Assembly: GCA_033439765.1 (NCBI GenBank)
Contig: JAULSN010000001.1
Coordinates: forward strand, 2,728,001-2,792,000
DNA: 64,000 bases
Reading direction: 5' to 3'
From: Lasiosphaeria ovina
Taxonomy: Eukaryota > Ascomycota > Sordariomycetes > Sordariales > Lasiosphaeriaceae
Part shown: one piece after another, positions 1-13,200 of the stretch
Layout: every line of letters starts with the position of its first letter
Numbering within the stretch: the stretch's first letter is position 1
The notes under the pieces: model-generated
What the model was told of the DNA's origin: nothing
The model's input: only the letters and a program-made list of their open reading frames with translations
Databases searched by the model: none
Position numbers and translations under genes: made by a program

Positions 1-3000
1 GTTGTTCTTTCTTCTTGCATGAAGCGGGGGAGAGGGACAGGCAACAGTTAAACAGTGACACCCTTGCCTTCTACTAAGCGGCTCCTCCACCATCGCAATC
101 CGCGTATTATTCCCACTAGGTTATAACAGCTATACTGAGCAACGGAGATGGAAGGCCGAACGGAGCACTTAATGGGTGGGTATAGTTCCGGCAGCAGAGA
201 CGAGATGGCAGGAACGGCTTGGCCCGCGCCATAACAGACACAATTAATGATGCTGAAGAGAAGAGACAAGAATGCGGTCAAACCATCCATGGCTCCGCTT
301 GATATCGTGTGCACTCCCATGAGGCTTGGATGAGAGACTTTGAGCTAACGCGCATGCTGGGCCCATGGCTTGCGAGGCCACGAGGCTTTTTTCGTCACTA
401 GGCCTTGGAGGTGGTGGGCTGGGACTCTGGACAGCCTGGCCTGGCCACTGGATGAGCCCCCGTCTAAATTTAGCTGTGGCTTCACGGGCTAGCTAGTCAC
501 CGTTAGTCTCGATTTCAAGCTCAGACCATTTATGTGGGGCTTTGCCCTGTCTAGCCAATCACATGGCATACGACATCTTTTTTTTTTTCCTCTACCATTT
601 GGTCGCCACCACTCGTCATCTGGTATCGGAGTGAGCGAGACCGGATTTTCGGTGGGAATAAGACCGAGGAAATGAAGGAGGGGTTTAAGAAATGCTCAAT
701 GGAATAAACATTATATAACGCAGCGCTGGTGCGACAGATTGAATACTCTCTCAACAGCCCACAGCCCTGTGGTGAGCTCCATGGAATGTAATGACAGGCC
801 TCTACTCACGGATTCGTTTATCCGTCAGAGCTCTCTCTCTCAGACTCTTCCGGGTTGTGGTCGAATATCAAACTCCGCTAATTTATTCACAGTTGACGAT
901 CTATCTGCTCGGGTAGATTTGTAGGTAGATACCTAGGTTCTAATTGCCTAGGTAAATATGCAGAACGTAATCGACCTAATTGATTTCCAAGGTCCAGCCC
1001 TGTTCGCGGCCCTGATTAGATACTTAGATAATAATTAACGGCGATACAACAAGCTGTGGCCAGACAATCTGACAAACATAATCATCTCGTTGGATGACGC
1101 TGTGTCGATTGAGAAGAGAGCCAGTTACGGTAGTTAAGGCAACCAAATAGGACTGTGGTTTAGTAACTAAGCAAATTCGACAGCTTGGGTTGGCAGCCTT
1201 TCCTGTCCCCTCGTCTCATGACATCCTCTGTTTTCTACTTCGCGGTTGGTAAAGGTCATATTTGCATCGTTAAGCCTTCCTTTCGCTTGAACTAGTTGAC
1301 TGATGTCATACCTAGGTCGCTTCCGCTATTCTGTGATACCCCCCCCCCTAAGGGAACCTGTCATGCCCACCTTGCTCAGATACATCTATCCCGACCACAC
1401 GTCCCACCACTCGCAGTCTATTCATACTGTGTGCCTATCTTCAGTGATCTGTTGCTCGTAGGAAACCTTCGCACCTTCTACGACATGTCGAGCTGCCTAC
1501 CCAATACCCAATGTCTACCAAGTAGATTCAGTCCCAGCAACTGCCCCCTCGCGAGAAAAACCCCTAGCATGCAGGCCTCCTCGCGCACCTAACCCGTTGC
1601 TTGCCCCTTGCCTCTAAGTATGCATGGCTGCTGTGTAGCAGTGCCATCTTGAAGTGCGAGCCTCTTGGCCAAGAGACAGCAGCATGCAAGGGCGGGAGTT
1701 GGTAGGGTCGGGTAACGAGTTGGTGTCGATGAATGCTGCTGCGGCACACTGATCTGTGGCCCGTTGCGAGGTCTTGGCGGGCCACTCACCATCTACCTAC
1801 TCCCCCTTTTTATGTGCGAGCCACAGCCCCCTAGGCTTCTAGCCCTCATCGGGCCGCGTAATCCAGCACGTGGGCATGGCCCGTCTTGACACGATCAGAC
1901 GCGCGTTCTTTTTTTCTGCGTTGGCTGCTATCAATGGGGTGGGCATTCGTTGTCTTGGAATCCTCTGTCCTGACTGTGCCTTTTTTGTGTCGTTCTCCGG
2001 ATTGGGGGGGCAGGGGGGGGGGGTAGCATTCGTTATCTGCAAGGCGGACTTGAGGAGTACTGGTGCCGGATTCGTCTTCGCTCTTCATTTAGATCGACTT
2101 GTCGGCCGATCCATGGTGGCTAGCCTGTTGGGGCACTGCCTTCAAAACCTTTGGACTCGGCATGTCGTAGGATGCCCCCAACCCGCCCGACTGCTGCTCC
2201 GTGCTTCGCCAAATCCCGTGGTTTTTTTTTTTTTGCAAAAGCGTAGGTGCTCGCCCTTCTGAGCAAGCCTTGGCTTCTTAACATTTGGAAGTTCGCTGAC
2301 TTAGACCGAGCCACTCGGTACGAGCTGTAAATCATCTGGATCTCTTCAATCTCCGGTCTAGTATCAGGGTGGTTGTACGAATACACTCCAGGGCGAGAGG
2401 CACTAGGAAGGAGTTGTCCAAGGAGAGCCCAGATCCCGATGATACTTTTCAGACTCTGGGTGTTCCATACAGAGAGCTGTGATAGCGTATGAGGAGGGTG
2501 GGAGCGAAACTGGACATGCGGCGGACTGGGTCGCTAAGAAGAGGTTAGTTAACGCGTTGGGCAGGGGACTGCGATACCTGGTCTATTGGGATTCTGGTTG
2601 ACCGGGAAATTAATAGAGCAAGACGAATTTTGGGCTGAGAAGAAAGGGCTTTGAAACTGGGATTGACATGTTTCTGTCTACTGTTAGCCAAGCTCCCTTA
2701 TGGTTCACGGTTTTCCATATCCCGTCACCGCCGCCCAACAACAGGCCAGATTTATAGGACATCGTACTTGTTGACCCCTGAATTATAAATCTAATTAAGT
2801 CTAGAATCTAAGCTGAATGTCAGCATGGCAAACCGCCTGTTCCTGTGACAAGTGATTTCAAGTTATGGCTCTGTTACTATGTGTCTTGCGACCCTCGTGG
2901 TTCCGAAGCCGGGTTGCTAATCAGTTAAATTCAGGCCTGGGCACCGACAAGAGGGAGGCTTTAAAGGCCTAGTAAAGTAGAAGCAGCAAAGTAGAGCATC

Positions 3001-6000
3001 AACTCCCCACACCTCGAAGGGGGTGCAATCACTTGTCACGGTTGCCGACAGTTGACAACTCAGCAACGGCTGAGACCGATTGAGCTATGCTAACGGCTGA
3101 CGAATCAAACCTAATCAATAGCCTCTTTTCTGCCAGTTTCACTATCATCATCGCCTCTATCATCCCCATCACCACCTACCCACCAACTCCACACCAAACT
3201 CCATTCAGCTGCCTGCTATCTTCTCCGAAAATAGCCTGCAAACCAAGCATCCATGGGGTTGGCAAAAAAAAAATTACGATTCCAGCTGGGCAGAGAGCGG
3301 TGCTGCGGTCATACTAGCTGTTCTGGTTCCTTGGACTTCATTGTGTCGAGTAAAGGCCATGCTGGCCATTTCTGTTAAAGGATTGAATTTTTGAATTTTG
3401 CCTTTTTGGGGGCGAGAGCGAGAGTCTGAGTGTTCTTTGATTTATCATCATTCACAGCCGAACAGAAACGACGGTGATATTCCGTTCAAAGAGTTAGCAA
3501 GAGGTTGATCAACGTTATAATGCTCCTTCTTCAACTCTACCTAGTAAAAAAGTGATTGGTAGGTACGTAGTTTTAGATTTTAGTGTACCCCCTCGGCCCC
3601 GTGTTTTACTGTCACTGCTGCCGGGTTGACTGCGGAATCCCGCCATGTTCGCCTCCGGGCTCGGTCAAGCCTGGCCGTGCTCTCGGGAGATGGTGGGATA
3701 CTAGAAGATCCTACTAGTCAAATTAGACCTACAGAATCTCGAAATCTGCATATTACTTTTAGTTATCTATCCTCATCCTGATCCCAAGCTGTAGGCTGGG
3801 CTCTTGGGCTGCATGCTAATACTTGCCCAATTAATTGTAGGCTGTTTCCTGCAAAATGTTTGGCTTTTATGCAGCCGTCTTCATAAATACTTTGGTGACT
3901 AATGCAAGATTGCGCAGCAAAGCCATGGTGTAGCTTCATTGTTTGTGCCTTCTTCCACTTTGCGGTGAATAAGCTGCTGGGTGGGGTTGCTACACCTTAA
4001 TCCCAAGGTTCTTCACCCCACATAACGTTGCCCCCCATTATCCTCGCTGCACAGTGAGCAAGCCGCGGTGAACTTGTGCGAATCGGGGACCGAGCGCCTC
4101 GTTCGGCGCGCAGCTTACCGAATCAACGGTCCGGATGAGAAAGGTCTACTTGTCGAGTGACCTCTCATGGTGCGTTTTCACCGCATGTGGGAGGTCATGG
4201 GGGAGGTCATGTGGCCGTCTCGGGCAAGGAGGAGTGTCCCTTCTCTATGCAGCCTCCTTGCTCTGGCCAGACTGGGAGATGCGCAATTACCTAAACATGC
4301 CGACGTTTTATGTCGGAAAGTTGCATCGCATGGCATCAAAGGTACATACAGCAACGCTAACTGCTCCGGACGACGTCCGGCGACCAGCGGGAGAATTGCC
4401 CCCCTCCGCGCCATCCGTCCTCCCACCCTCTTCCCGGCTTGGTGTTAGGCTTCCCGCGGCTGCCATTTTCGAAGATCGACGGACATAATTGCATCGGGCC
4501 TCACCCCCCCTTTCACCCCCATCCCCCCACGCAGACATCCCGACGACAAGGAGCTGGAAAATGGACGAGTCTCGGAAGCTCAGCACCCCCGCAGGTTTCA
4601 CGCAGCAATACCTACCCGGGTCCGTCGATTGGGTAGATTGGGCAGAGGGCGGGCTGCCGCAAATTCGCAACCCCCAGAGCCCGCCAACCCGTAGTCTGAT
4701 GTCTCATACCTACCATGTCCCTCATTCTAATAGCCTCCTATGCCAAGTTGCCAAGGGGCTTGTATTTGGAAGATGAAACCAAAGAAGCAAAAGGTACTCC
4801 GTAATGCCAATAAAATAGGGAATGGAAAGAGAAAGCGGGACGGGAAAGGGGGACGAAGCGAGACCACGACACTGTAATATCGACTATCTTGAACTAGTGA
4901 AAACTTGTCGCATCAGGCACGGAGGACAAGGCAGCTCCTGAGCTCAAGTGTAAATAATAAACTATAGGCAATAGCTAGTGCAGCTGGGCAATCTGAGGTA
5001 GAGAGACGTCGGCGTCGTCGTCGTGAACGGGTCGTTATGGATTGGGGTGGCAGCTAAGGTCCGAAGCACTAAATACCTGTGTAGGAGGGGCTTGACGCCT
5101 GCTTCGGGAAGTTTTGGCGACTGCCCCACCTAACAAGGGGGGGCACGTGCCGTTCGTTCTGGGGGACCCAACATGCACTTGAACATTATTTGGAAAAGTC
5201 TTGTCTTGCCCCAGACGTCCATCGACGTGAACGATTGCAAAAGCAATCCACCTACAGTAACTTAAAACTTACTTACCTTACTCAAGAGGCCGACGAGTCG
5301 AAGCGATTGTCCTTTGTGTGTTCAGCTGCTGTCTGCTGTATCCTTGGTTCCTGTCTGTGTTGTTGCACGGCAGTGCGTTGTTGCCCAATTGAGCTTGCCT
5401 AGTGCCTGTCGAAATTGCAGATCTTCAGGCCGTCTACAAAGCCCCATCCGTCATCCATCCCAGGCCCCCCCAGGTCCTTCCCACGCCTTCGGATGCGGCG
5501 ATCGCCAATCAGCCTCGTCCACTACCACCACCTGCGAAAAACTCTATTTTGTGTCGACTGAGCATCTCAAGACCCCTCTTCTTGTCTCTGGCTCCTTTAA
5601 TCATTACTTCCAGACGCGCATAGGCTGCCCACTGCGCTAGATTTCCCTCGCTGCCAACTCGCCGCTTGCGCAGCCTCGGGCCTCGATCTCGTCCTCGACC
5701 TCTTCTTTTCGGCGCAATTGCACTGGTGGCGATTCTCGGCTCCCGACACATACAAGCAAGCACCCACAGCATCAGCAGCCCACCCCGAGTCACGAAGCAA
5801 ACTCTACCTCTACGTCGCCTCATCAGATCAAACATATCTGCATCTCGCCGGCATTCAACACTCGACGCGGCAGCAATAAACAGCCCGCTCACGGTCGAAA
5901 ATATCCTAACTTCTCAGACTCCAGTCTTGGCACGTTAGACTGACAGTTTTGCCCTCCTCCCACTCCTCGTACGTTTTCTCCCCCCAACACAGCTTTAGAT

Positions 6001-6563
6001 GTCTATCGCCCCCCATCTTCCATCCCAAACCTACCCGGTCACTTGACATACCATACATGAACTTGACTCAGAGAGGGACATTCAAGGCTGACATCATCGA
6101 CTCTCGCACCGAAGTCGCAGCGCTCATCCTCAACGGTATTAGCAACCCGCTTTGTCAACTGCATCCCAGCTCTGGTCCATCCTAAAGCCGACGTCCCACG
6201 CCCCGTCGCCTCTTCAACCAAGGGCAAGCGCATCGTCACGATATACGCCGCCGCCATTCCCCACCGAGAACCCACCATCCATCCTTTATCTTGTTCTTTT
6301 TAGTCTTCAATCACGGAGAGATTATCGAGACGCCGATCCACCACCGCCATCCGCCTGCTTTTTTGCCTCGATCGTCTCTACCACCCTCCCTAGCACGTTG
6401 GGGCACGCCGGAATTAGTATACACGTCTAGACGGGTGCAGCGGTAGGCTGTGTGGGAATTCAAAGGCGATTCTGCCGGAACCACAAACCTCACACGCGCA
6501 CGCCGTCCAGCCCCGCACCTTCTCTGTCCAGAGCTGTCAAGGCGCTCTGACTTTTGAGAAATC
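1..6563. other. gene-poor tract and PPZ leader
   Basis: I find no supportable gene here. Open frames are short, unspliced, lack recognisable domains and often occur on both strands at once (for example near 4135-4670). The stretch holds homopolymer runs (C run near 1340, G runs at 2004-2023, T run near 2222), an inverted repeat at 930-954 and a TACTCCGTA word at 4795-4803. The last ~650 bases before 6564 are pyrimidine-rich, as expected for the promoter and 5' leader of the following phosphatase gene. A non-coding RNA or decayed repeat cannot be excluded by reading alone. Confidence 0.6.
930..954. repeat. short inverted repeat with CCTAGG arms
   Basis: The arms TACCTAGG (930-937) and CCTAGGTA (947-954) are perfect reverse complements separated by 9 nt. 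Each arm contains the palindromic hexamer CCTAGG, which recurs in other intergenic regions of this window. Confidence 0.6.
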
Positions 6564-8295
6564 ATGGGCAACCAAACATCCAAGGACGCTGGCGCCGGAC
6601 CTTCCAAGTCAACTGGCAACGGAGACCGTAGCGGCCCCGAGGGCTTGCAGTCATACCCGTCCTTCAGCAGGTCCGACACCAAGGATTCATCCCGGTCGTT
6701 CCGGTCCCTCCGGTCCAAGATACCAGGGTCGGGAAAGACGGATAGCCCCAGGAGCTCCACCATACTTTCGAGCGGGGACGGGACCGAGAAGTCGGATGCG
6801 GCCTCGGTAAGATCTGGGAAAAGCGGAAAGGCAGCCTCGACCCGAGCTGCCCGCGCCGATTCTGTTCCAACCCCAGGCTCGCCTTCGTCGGTCGACACTG
6901 CCACATCTCCCACGGCCGATGACCAACCGCCCCCGTCGCCGATTCAGTCGGCTTCCATACGGACAGGGATTCATGATGTCTCCGCTGCCCAGGCAAGCGG
7001 GGAAGTTGACCAAGTCTCGGACCAACCGCCGTCAGGAGGTGGGAACCCTGGCGTGTCAACCCAGCAACCCGGGCAGTCGATCCTCGTGAAACGCGAGAAC
7101 ACGATCAACCCCGTCTCGGATATGGCTTCACAAGACTCTGGCAAGGAAGATGGAGTTGCCGGGGTTGCAATGGGCGACATCAACGATATCGACCTCGATG
7201 ATTTTATCAAGCGCCTTTTGGATGCCGCGTATGCTGGTAAGGTTACGAAGAGTGTCTGCCTCAAGAACGCTGAGATAGTGGCCATCTGCACGCGAGCAAG
7301 GGAGTGCTTTTTGTCACAGCCAGCTCTCCTTGAGCTTGACGCTCCTGTCAAGATTGTGGGAGATGTCCATGGCCAGTACACCGACCTGATCCGAATGTTT
7401 GAGATGTGCGGGTTTCCACCGAGCGCCAACTTCTTGTTCCTTGGCGATTACGTTGATCGTGGAAAGCAGTCGCTTGAAACCATACTGCTCTTGCTCTGCT
7501 ACAAGCTCAAGTACCCGGAGAACTTTTTCCTGCTCCGTGGAAACCACGAGTGCGCCAATGTTACGCGCGTCTACGGCTTCTACGATGAATGCAAGCGGAG
7601 GTGCAATGTCAAGATCTGGAAGACGTTCATCGACACATTCAACACACTTCCAATTGCCTCCATCGTCGCTGGGAAGATCTTCTGCGTCCACGGCGGCCTC
7701 TCGCCCGCTCTTGGCCATATGGACGATATTCGGAACATCGCCCGTCCCACCGATGTCCCCGATTATGGTTTGCTCAATGACCTTCTTTGGTCTGATCCTG
7801 CCGACATGGAGCAGGACTGGGAGGCGAATGAACGGGGCGTCAGTTATTGTTTTGGCAAAAAGGTCATCACGGATTTCCTTGCCACGCACGACTTCGATCT
7901 CGTTTGCCGAGCCCACATGGTGGTGGAGGATGGCTACGAGTTCTTCAATGACCGAGTCCTGGTTACCGTGTTTAGTGCGCCTAATGTGAGTATACTATGC
8001 CCCGTGGTGTCTTCGTGCCTGTTATTAACGTGTTGTCAAGTACTGCGGAGAGTTTGACAATTGGGGAGCCGTCATGTCGGTATCTTCCGAGCTCTTGTGC
8101 AGCTTCGAGTTGCTTAAGCCGCTTGATTCAAACGCTCTCAAGAGCCACATTAAGAAGGGGAGGAATAAGAGGAACCATATGCTCAATAGTCCGGTATGTC
8201 CCGTATTTCCGTTCTTATTTTCCTCTCTTGTTTGTCGTTACATGTTCGCTAATAATCGCCAACAGCCTGCGAGTGTTTATCCACAAAGCGTCTGA
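6564..8295 (+). CDS. PPZ-type serine/threonine protein phosphatase
   Basis: This encodes a PP1-family metallophosphatase of the PPZ subgroup (yeast Ppz1/2, Neurospora pzl-1), known in fungi for control of cation homeostasis and salt tolerance. I model three exons: 6564-7985, 8041-8193 and 8266-8295, giving 534 aa. Residues 1-~210 are a Ser-rich, low-complexity extension beginning MGNQTSK, a good N-myristoylation signal (Gly2). The catalytic domain follows, with GDVHGQ at ~266-271, then GDYVDRG, RGNHE, HGGLSP and the SAPNYCGEFDN segment, which is split by intron 1. The end after the catalytic core ([10 protein letters not shown]) matches PPZ better than PP1. Intron 2 (8194-8265) is 72 nt with no in-frame stop, so its retention would add 24 residues near the C-terminus. 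It converges with KMT6. Confidence 0.95.
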
Positions 8296-10200
8296 TATTA
8301 TAGCATGAGGTCGGCAACGGTACGAGACGGAGTGCGCGACATATCCGAAGATCGGCAGGAATGAGCTCTACTGCGAGTGGAAAGAACAACAAGCTTGCTA
8401 CCTCACAATAATGCCCATGGCCGATCCGCGGCTTCTAGTAGGGGGCGAGTGCAGTGAATTTGACGTGCAGCTGGAAGAAGACGAGCAAGCAATTCGCACC
8501 ACGGTCAAGGAATAAACGAAGCGGGTTCTCTTGTTGACGCAGTGTTTGGAAACATTCGCGGCGGTCAATAAAGAGAGACGGCAGGGGGAGAAAGAAGGGT
8601 AGGTGGCCCGGCCTCGGTATCTGAAAGGACATAGAGAGCAGCAGTCGACTCCCTCGATTTTAATAACCGGGTAGCCGGCCGGCGAGCCGGTCAGTCAGTG
8701 ACAGAATCATGCATTCCCTTAGTCACGCCGACGAAACCTTTTCCGAGCACCTTCCTTCTTTCTCCTTTCTCATATGGCGGCATTCTTTGCATTTGCCTCT
8801 CTACTACTACTACGACTGGCCATCATGCCGGCTGAAATGAGCCATGAACACTTGATGATGCAGGCGATTCCCCCCTTCACCTGGCGTGGTGGGGATGTCG
8901 CTCTGCCGAGACGGCTTGTTCCCAGGCACTCTGGCCGTCTTGCATGGAGACATGGCTCGGGCAGGCAGACAAGCCGAGGGGTTACCGGCCACGGCAGATA
9001 TGGAGGTGGGCACGGAAAAGGGGCTGGTTGCCTTGTGCACATGTCTGTCTGGCTTTGCTGGTTGGCTGGCTGGCTGTCTCTCTGGCCTGTTTCTATATCT
9101 TTGTGTTTCTCTCTGTGTTGTGTAAATGTGTGCGTGTATGTACAGCTAAGGTAGCTGTGCGTTTCGGGACGAGATAATGCTAGGGTTAATTCTTACAACT
9201 TTTTTTTGGGACTTCTGTTGCCTAATCGTTCCCTATTTCTCTTCGAGGATTTTCTTGAGAGAGTGTAGTAGTCACTATCCAGTGTTGAAGAATTAGTCTC
9301 TTCATACCTCCCTTGAGACAAAACTGACGTTTTGTATGTGAAAATATCCAAAGTAAGTAATCTTAGGTTGTTACCTCTCTATTCTCGGGAACCCCAGTTC
9401 GTTTATCAGGTGCCGTCCTACGCTATACTAATCCGTTCAACCTCGTTGGACCCCGTAATAGTCCTTGGAGTAATTAGGTATCTTCCTGTGTACTGTGAAA
9501 GATTGGCTTATTGACCAAAGGTAGGCAGCTGACGAGTTTAATCCAACCCCTTTTAGTAAGTACGTGTCGTTCTGGACCTTGCACTGGGGAGGGTGATCCC
9601 TCCGTTTGATCCCTCCGTTTTTCCTGAGCCCTCGTATATAGTATGTACTCCGTACACTCCGGCAAGAAGACTATTGGTTTGGGAAATGATCATATTCACC
9701 AATATCGAACAAAAGTACATTGTATATTAGGGGACCCTCGGTTTGGTACCATCAATGAAACATCTGGCATTTCCCCTCGTCTTTTCTTGAAGAAGCCCCT
9801 CTCCTACCCCGAATCTAGAGGTTCAGTTGGAGATGGGAGTAGAAAAGAAAACCAGAAAACCCCCCCCCTCCCCCCCCCTTTAGCGGTTCCCTGTAGCAAA
9901 GAGCGTGAGCTCACCAGATCGCCTACCATTTCCCCATTTTCCACCTCCGTCTTTACAATAGCACCACTACCTCGCCCCAGACTCCAACGACAAAAGAAAA
10001 GAAGAAACTTGGTATGATAGTTCCCTTCTCTCCCCCCCTTTACTCTCGCCAAGCACGATAGCAACGGCCGCTTCCGTCCAAGTTATTACTGTCGATATGG
10101 AGCGAGCTAGATTATGGGTTATTGCTTGTCACGCTCTAAAAGAAACAACATTGTGTCTGCATCCGCGACCCCCTTCCTCAGCTGCGCAGATATCAGGGAA
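8296..10200. other. convergent intergenic region PPZ/KMT6
   Basis: This holds the 3' flanks of two convergent genes. It contains no credible coding frame. Visible structure is a TGGC-rich stretch near 9058-9090, a 13-nt tandem duplication at 9595-9620, a TACTCCGTA word at 9646-9654 and a long C-rich run near 9860-9881. Confidence 0.6.
9595..9620. repeat. two tandem copies of a 13-mer
   Basis: The 13-mer GATCCCTCCGTTT occurs twice head to tail with no spacer. It lies in the 3' intergenic region between PPZ and KMT6. Confidence 0.75.
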
Positions 10201-13200
10201 TTATGGCTGCTCGTCGACTCTGTAGCGGAGAGGCTTCTGCCTCTTCCTAGCCGACCGATCAGCTAGCGACAAACTGTCGTCGTCGTCGTCGTCGCCGCCA
10301 ACACTGCTGCCAGGAAAGTCGTCAATGGGCTGGAAGTGGTCTTCGCGGTATGGGCCGCCGCCGCCGCCCAGCGGAAGGGCGCCGCCAGTCGAGAGTGGGA
10401 GGGACATTGCCTCTTCATTTTCTGGACTGAGCTCGAGCTCACCTGCTTTCCTCTTTCGTCCGGGCCCATTAGCGCTGTTCGTGCTTGAGTTTACGCTCAT
10501 GAATGCACTGCCATCGCCGCCGCGGAGCGTCGAGCCTGAAGCACCTTGGCCAGATAGGCGGTCAAAACCGCCTTCACCGCTGAGTCGGTCTCGCACCGTC
10601 CCTATAAGCGGTGCATCGTCCGAATCTTCGGGGCCACTGGCAGCACTCTTAGCGGCCGCAATGTTGTTATTAGCTGTGCTCGTGCTGGCCGGAGCGTCCG
10701 GCTTAGTGATGACAGGGGGACGCGGGTGTTTGGGCTTGCGGCCAGCACCGGGGCGGGCGCCGCCTCTTCTGGAGACCTTTTTCACCGGCTGCTGCCCCGG
10801 CTGTGGCTGTTTGGCGGCTGTTTTTGGCACATTGGCTTTAACACCAATCTCAGACTCGGAGGGGTGGGTGGACACACGCGCCAAGAGGCGGCGGCGTGTG
10901 GGCGTGTCGTCGCCACCAGCTATCTTACCGTTGGGGGTGTCTCCGGCTTGACTATCGCTGATCTCGCGGGAGCGGTCAATGTCCATGACATCCGCATTCG
11001 GATCAGGAACCGGCTGCTTCTTCTTTCGCCCGGCGCCCGGACGCCTGCCACCGCGCTTCTTCCGTCGGCGGGGTGTATTCTCACCCCAGTCGTCAGCCAT
11101 CTCGTCGTCCTCATCATGTGGAATGTTTGCCCATTCAAGCATCTCATCCTCGGCGGAGCTTGCGCCCGGATCTGGTGCTGTCTTTCGCGCTCTTCCGCGC
11201 GCGGCCTTGGACAGTTCTGCTCCGTTCACCTTGGCCGTGGACTTGCGCGCCGCGCCACCCCGCTGGCTGTTCTTGCGCTTCTGTGCCGCCGCCGCCCCGG
11301 TATTTCCGTTGTCGTTTGGCTTTTCCTCGTTTTCAAGCATTTTCTTGGTCAAGTTGGGAAAGTTATCTCCATAGTTGAAGAACAGCTCCTCCCCAGCCTT
11401 GATGTCACGAAGGGTTGTGAACTTGATGCGATACTCGCCATTGACATATAGAATCTTGGGCGTAATATTGCAGGCCTTTCTGTCGTACTCTGAAGCGTGA
11501 TTGATGTAGCGGCTTAGATTACCGTAGATAGCCGCGTCGACCCAGATTCCTTCGTGCTCCAAGAGTGTGAAGAGGTACGAGCTGTTTGACTCCTCGTCGA
11601 ACACGTCGCCACGGCGGGCTTCGCGGCGGACGCCTTCGTCGTGTGTGATTAGTTCGCCCGTATACTCTATCACGAACCCGTCTTGCGGGATGTCCTCGGC
11701 AGTGAAGAGTCCGTAGCCACAGCCTTCAAGCTGGGACTTGCCGAGCATGACAACGCGAGATGCGCCGCGCTGGAGGGCGACATTCTGGCACCCGGTCGAG
11801 TGAAGCTGCTCGTCGTGGGCATTCTCAGGGTCAGCTCTGTCACGTGCTCCGCACCCCTTACAGAGAACTGGGTCACACTCCCGGTTTAGCTGCACGCATA
11901 TGCATGGCTTTCCTTCCTTTTGGCGCTGTAGACACGTCTTCCCAGTCGAATGGCAAGCGCACCCAGTGAACTTGAGGGCGCATGTATCCGCGGTACAATG
12001 GCAGAAACGCTCGCAGAGAACGGGGTGCGGACAGGCCATTTGGCAAGGGCATTTATTCGCCGCAGTACACGGCCCTTCGTGGTGGCAGGGTTCAGAGAGC
12101 TCTCTCGAGGCATGCTCATGGGAGGTTGTGCAGTCCTGCCAGTCTCCCAGCAGCTGCTTCTTTTTGCGGTCGTACCAGGAAACCGGCTTGACCTTGAAGT
12201 TTTCGGTGGGTGGCTCAACGGGAGGGAGGACCAGATCCAACTCCTTGAATTTGCGGTACACGTCCCAGCACCGGCGATCAAGCACCGCAGCAACGAAGCA
12301 GTGAGGTTCCAGTGTCGCGCTGTAGCCAAGAGTGGCAAATACCCGCTCAAGAACTTGGATATCGTTCTCGGCCCACGGCTCTAAAGGCTGGGCAACGACT
12401 CCAACATCGTGAGTGCGGTAGCACTGGTTGTTACACGGTGGGTGAGCTCGCTTGCTGGCGCTTCCGTTTTGTTGAAAGGTTTTGCGGGCGTCAAGTTGGG
12501 ACGCCCATTTCTCCTTCAGGGTCCGGGCAAGACCTCCTGTCCCCTCGATCGAGAAGGTCCCCCTCTGATTTTCCGCATCGAACTCGCCGTGCTCACAGTC
12601 GTGGCTAAAACAGATCAAGCATCCGAGAATCGAATAGCTAGCAAGGGCCGACTCGATCCTCGGCATCAAATCCTGGTCGCGCTGCTTCTGCGAGCTCGGC
12701 GTCTCTTTGGCCTGCTTGTTATTGATGATGGTTTCAACCGACTTGTCGAGGAGCAGGATATCACGGAGGTTGGCGCGGCATATCTTTTTGGAGTCATCGA
12801 AAACGCGATTGAATGCCTCGGTGAACATCTTCGCTCCCCGGATGGCTTGCGGGGAATCCATATCCTCGCTGTAGCTGTCAAGAAGGCTCGACTTCTGCTG
12901 AGGTGTGATGGCATCATCCTTCTCGGTTTGACTTGCCATGTAGCGGATGAGGCTCGACTTTGTGCAGCCCTCGATATCCAGCTTTCGAAGCCAGGGCTCC
13001 AAGTACATAGAAAGCGTGGCCGCGTACTCGTCCCGCACCCTCTTCAAGTGTTTCACAGCACGGTCTTGGATCTTGAAGCCGGACTGGCTATCGAGCTTCT
13101 CCAACTCGCCGAGCCAGTTGCTGTACTTCCCCTCCTCGGCGGAGCCCGGATCGACGTCTCGGAGGTGAGGAACAAAGTTGAGCATGGTGTTGGGGGTGAG

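Noticed and set aside
48..320. 90-codon minus-strand frame at the left edge
   Set aside because: Short, hydrophobic by composition only, no family resemblance.
2991..3006. tRNA A-box-like GTAGAGCATCAACTCC
   Set aside because: No matching acceptor stem and no B-box (GGTTCGA) downstream at the right distance.
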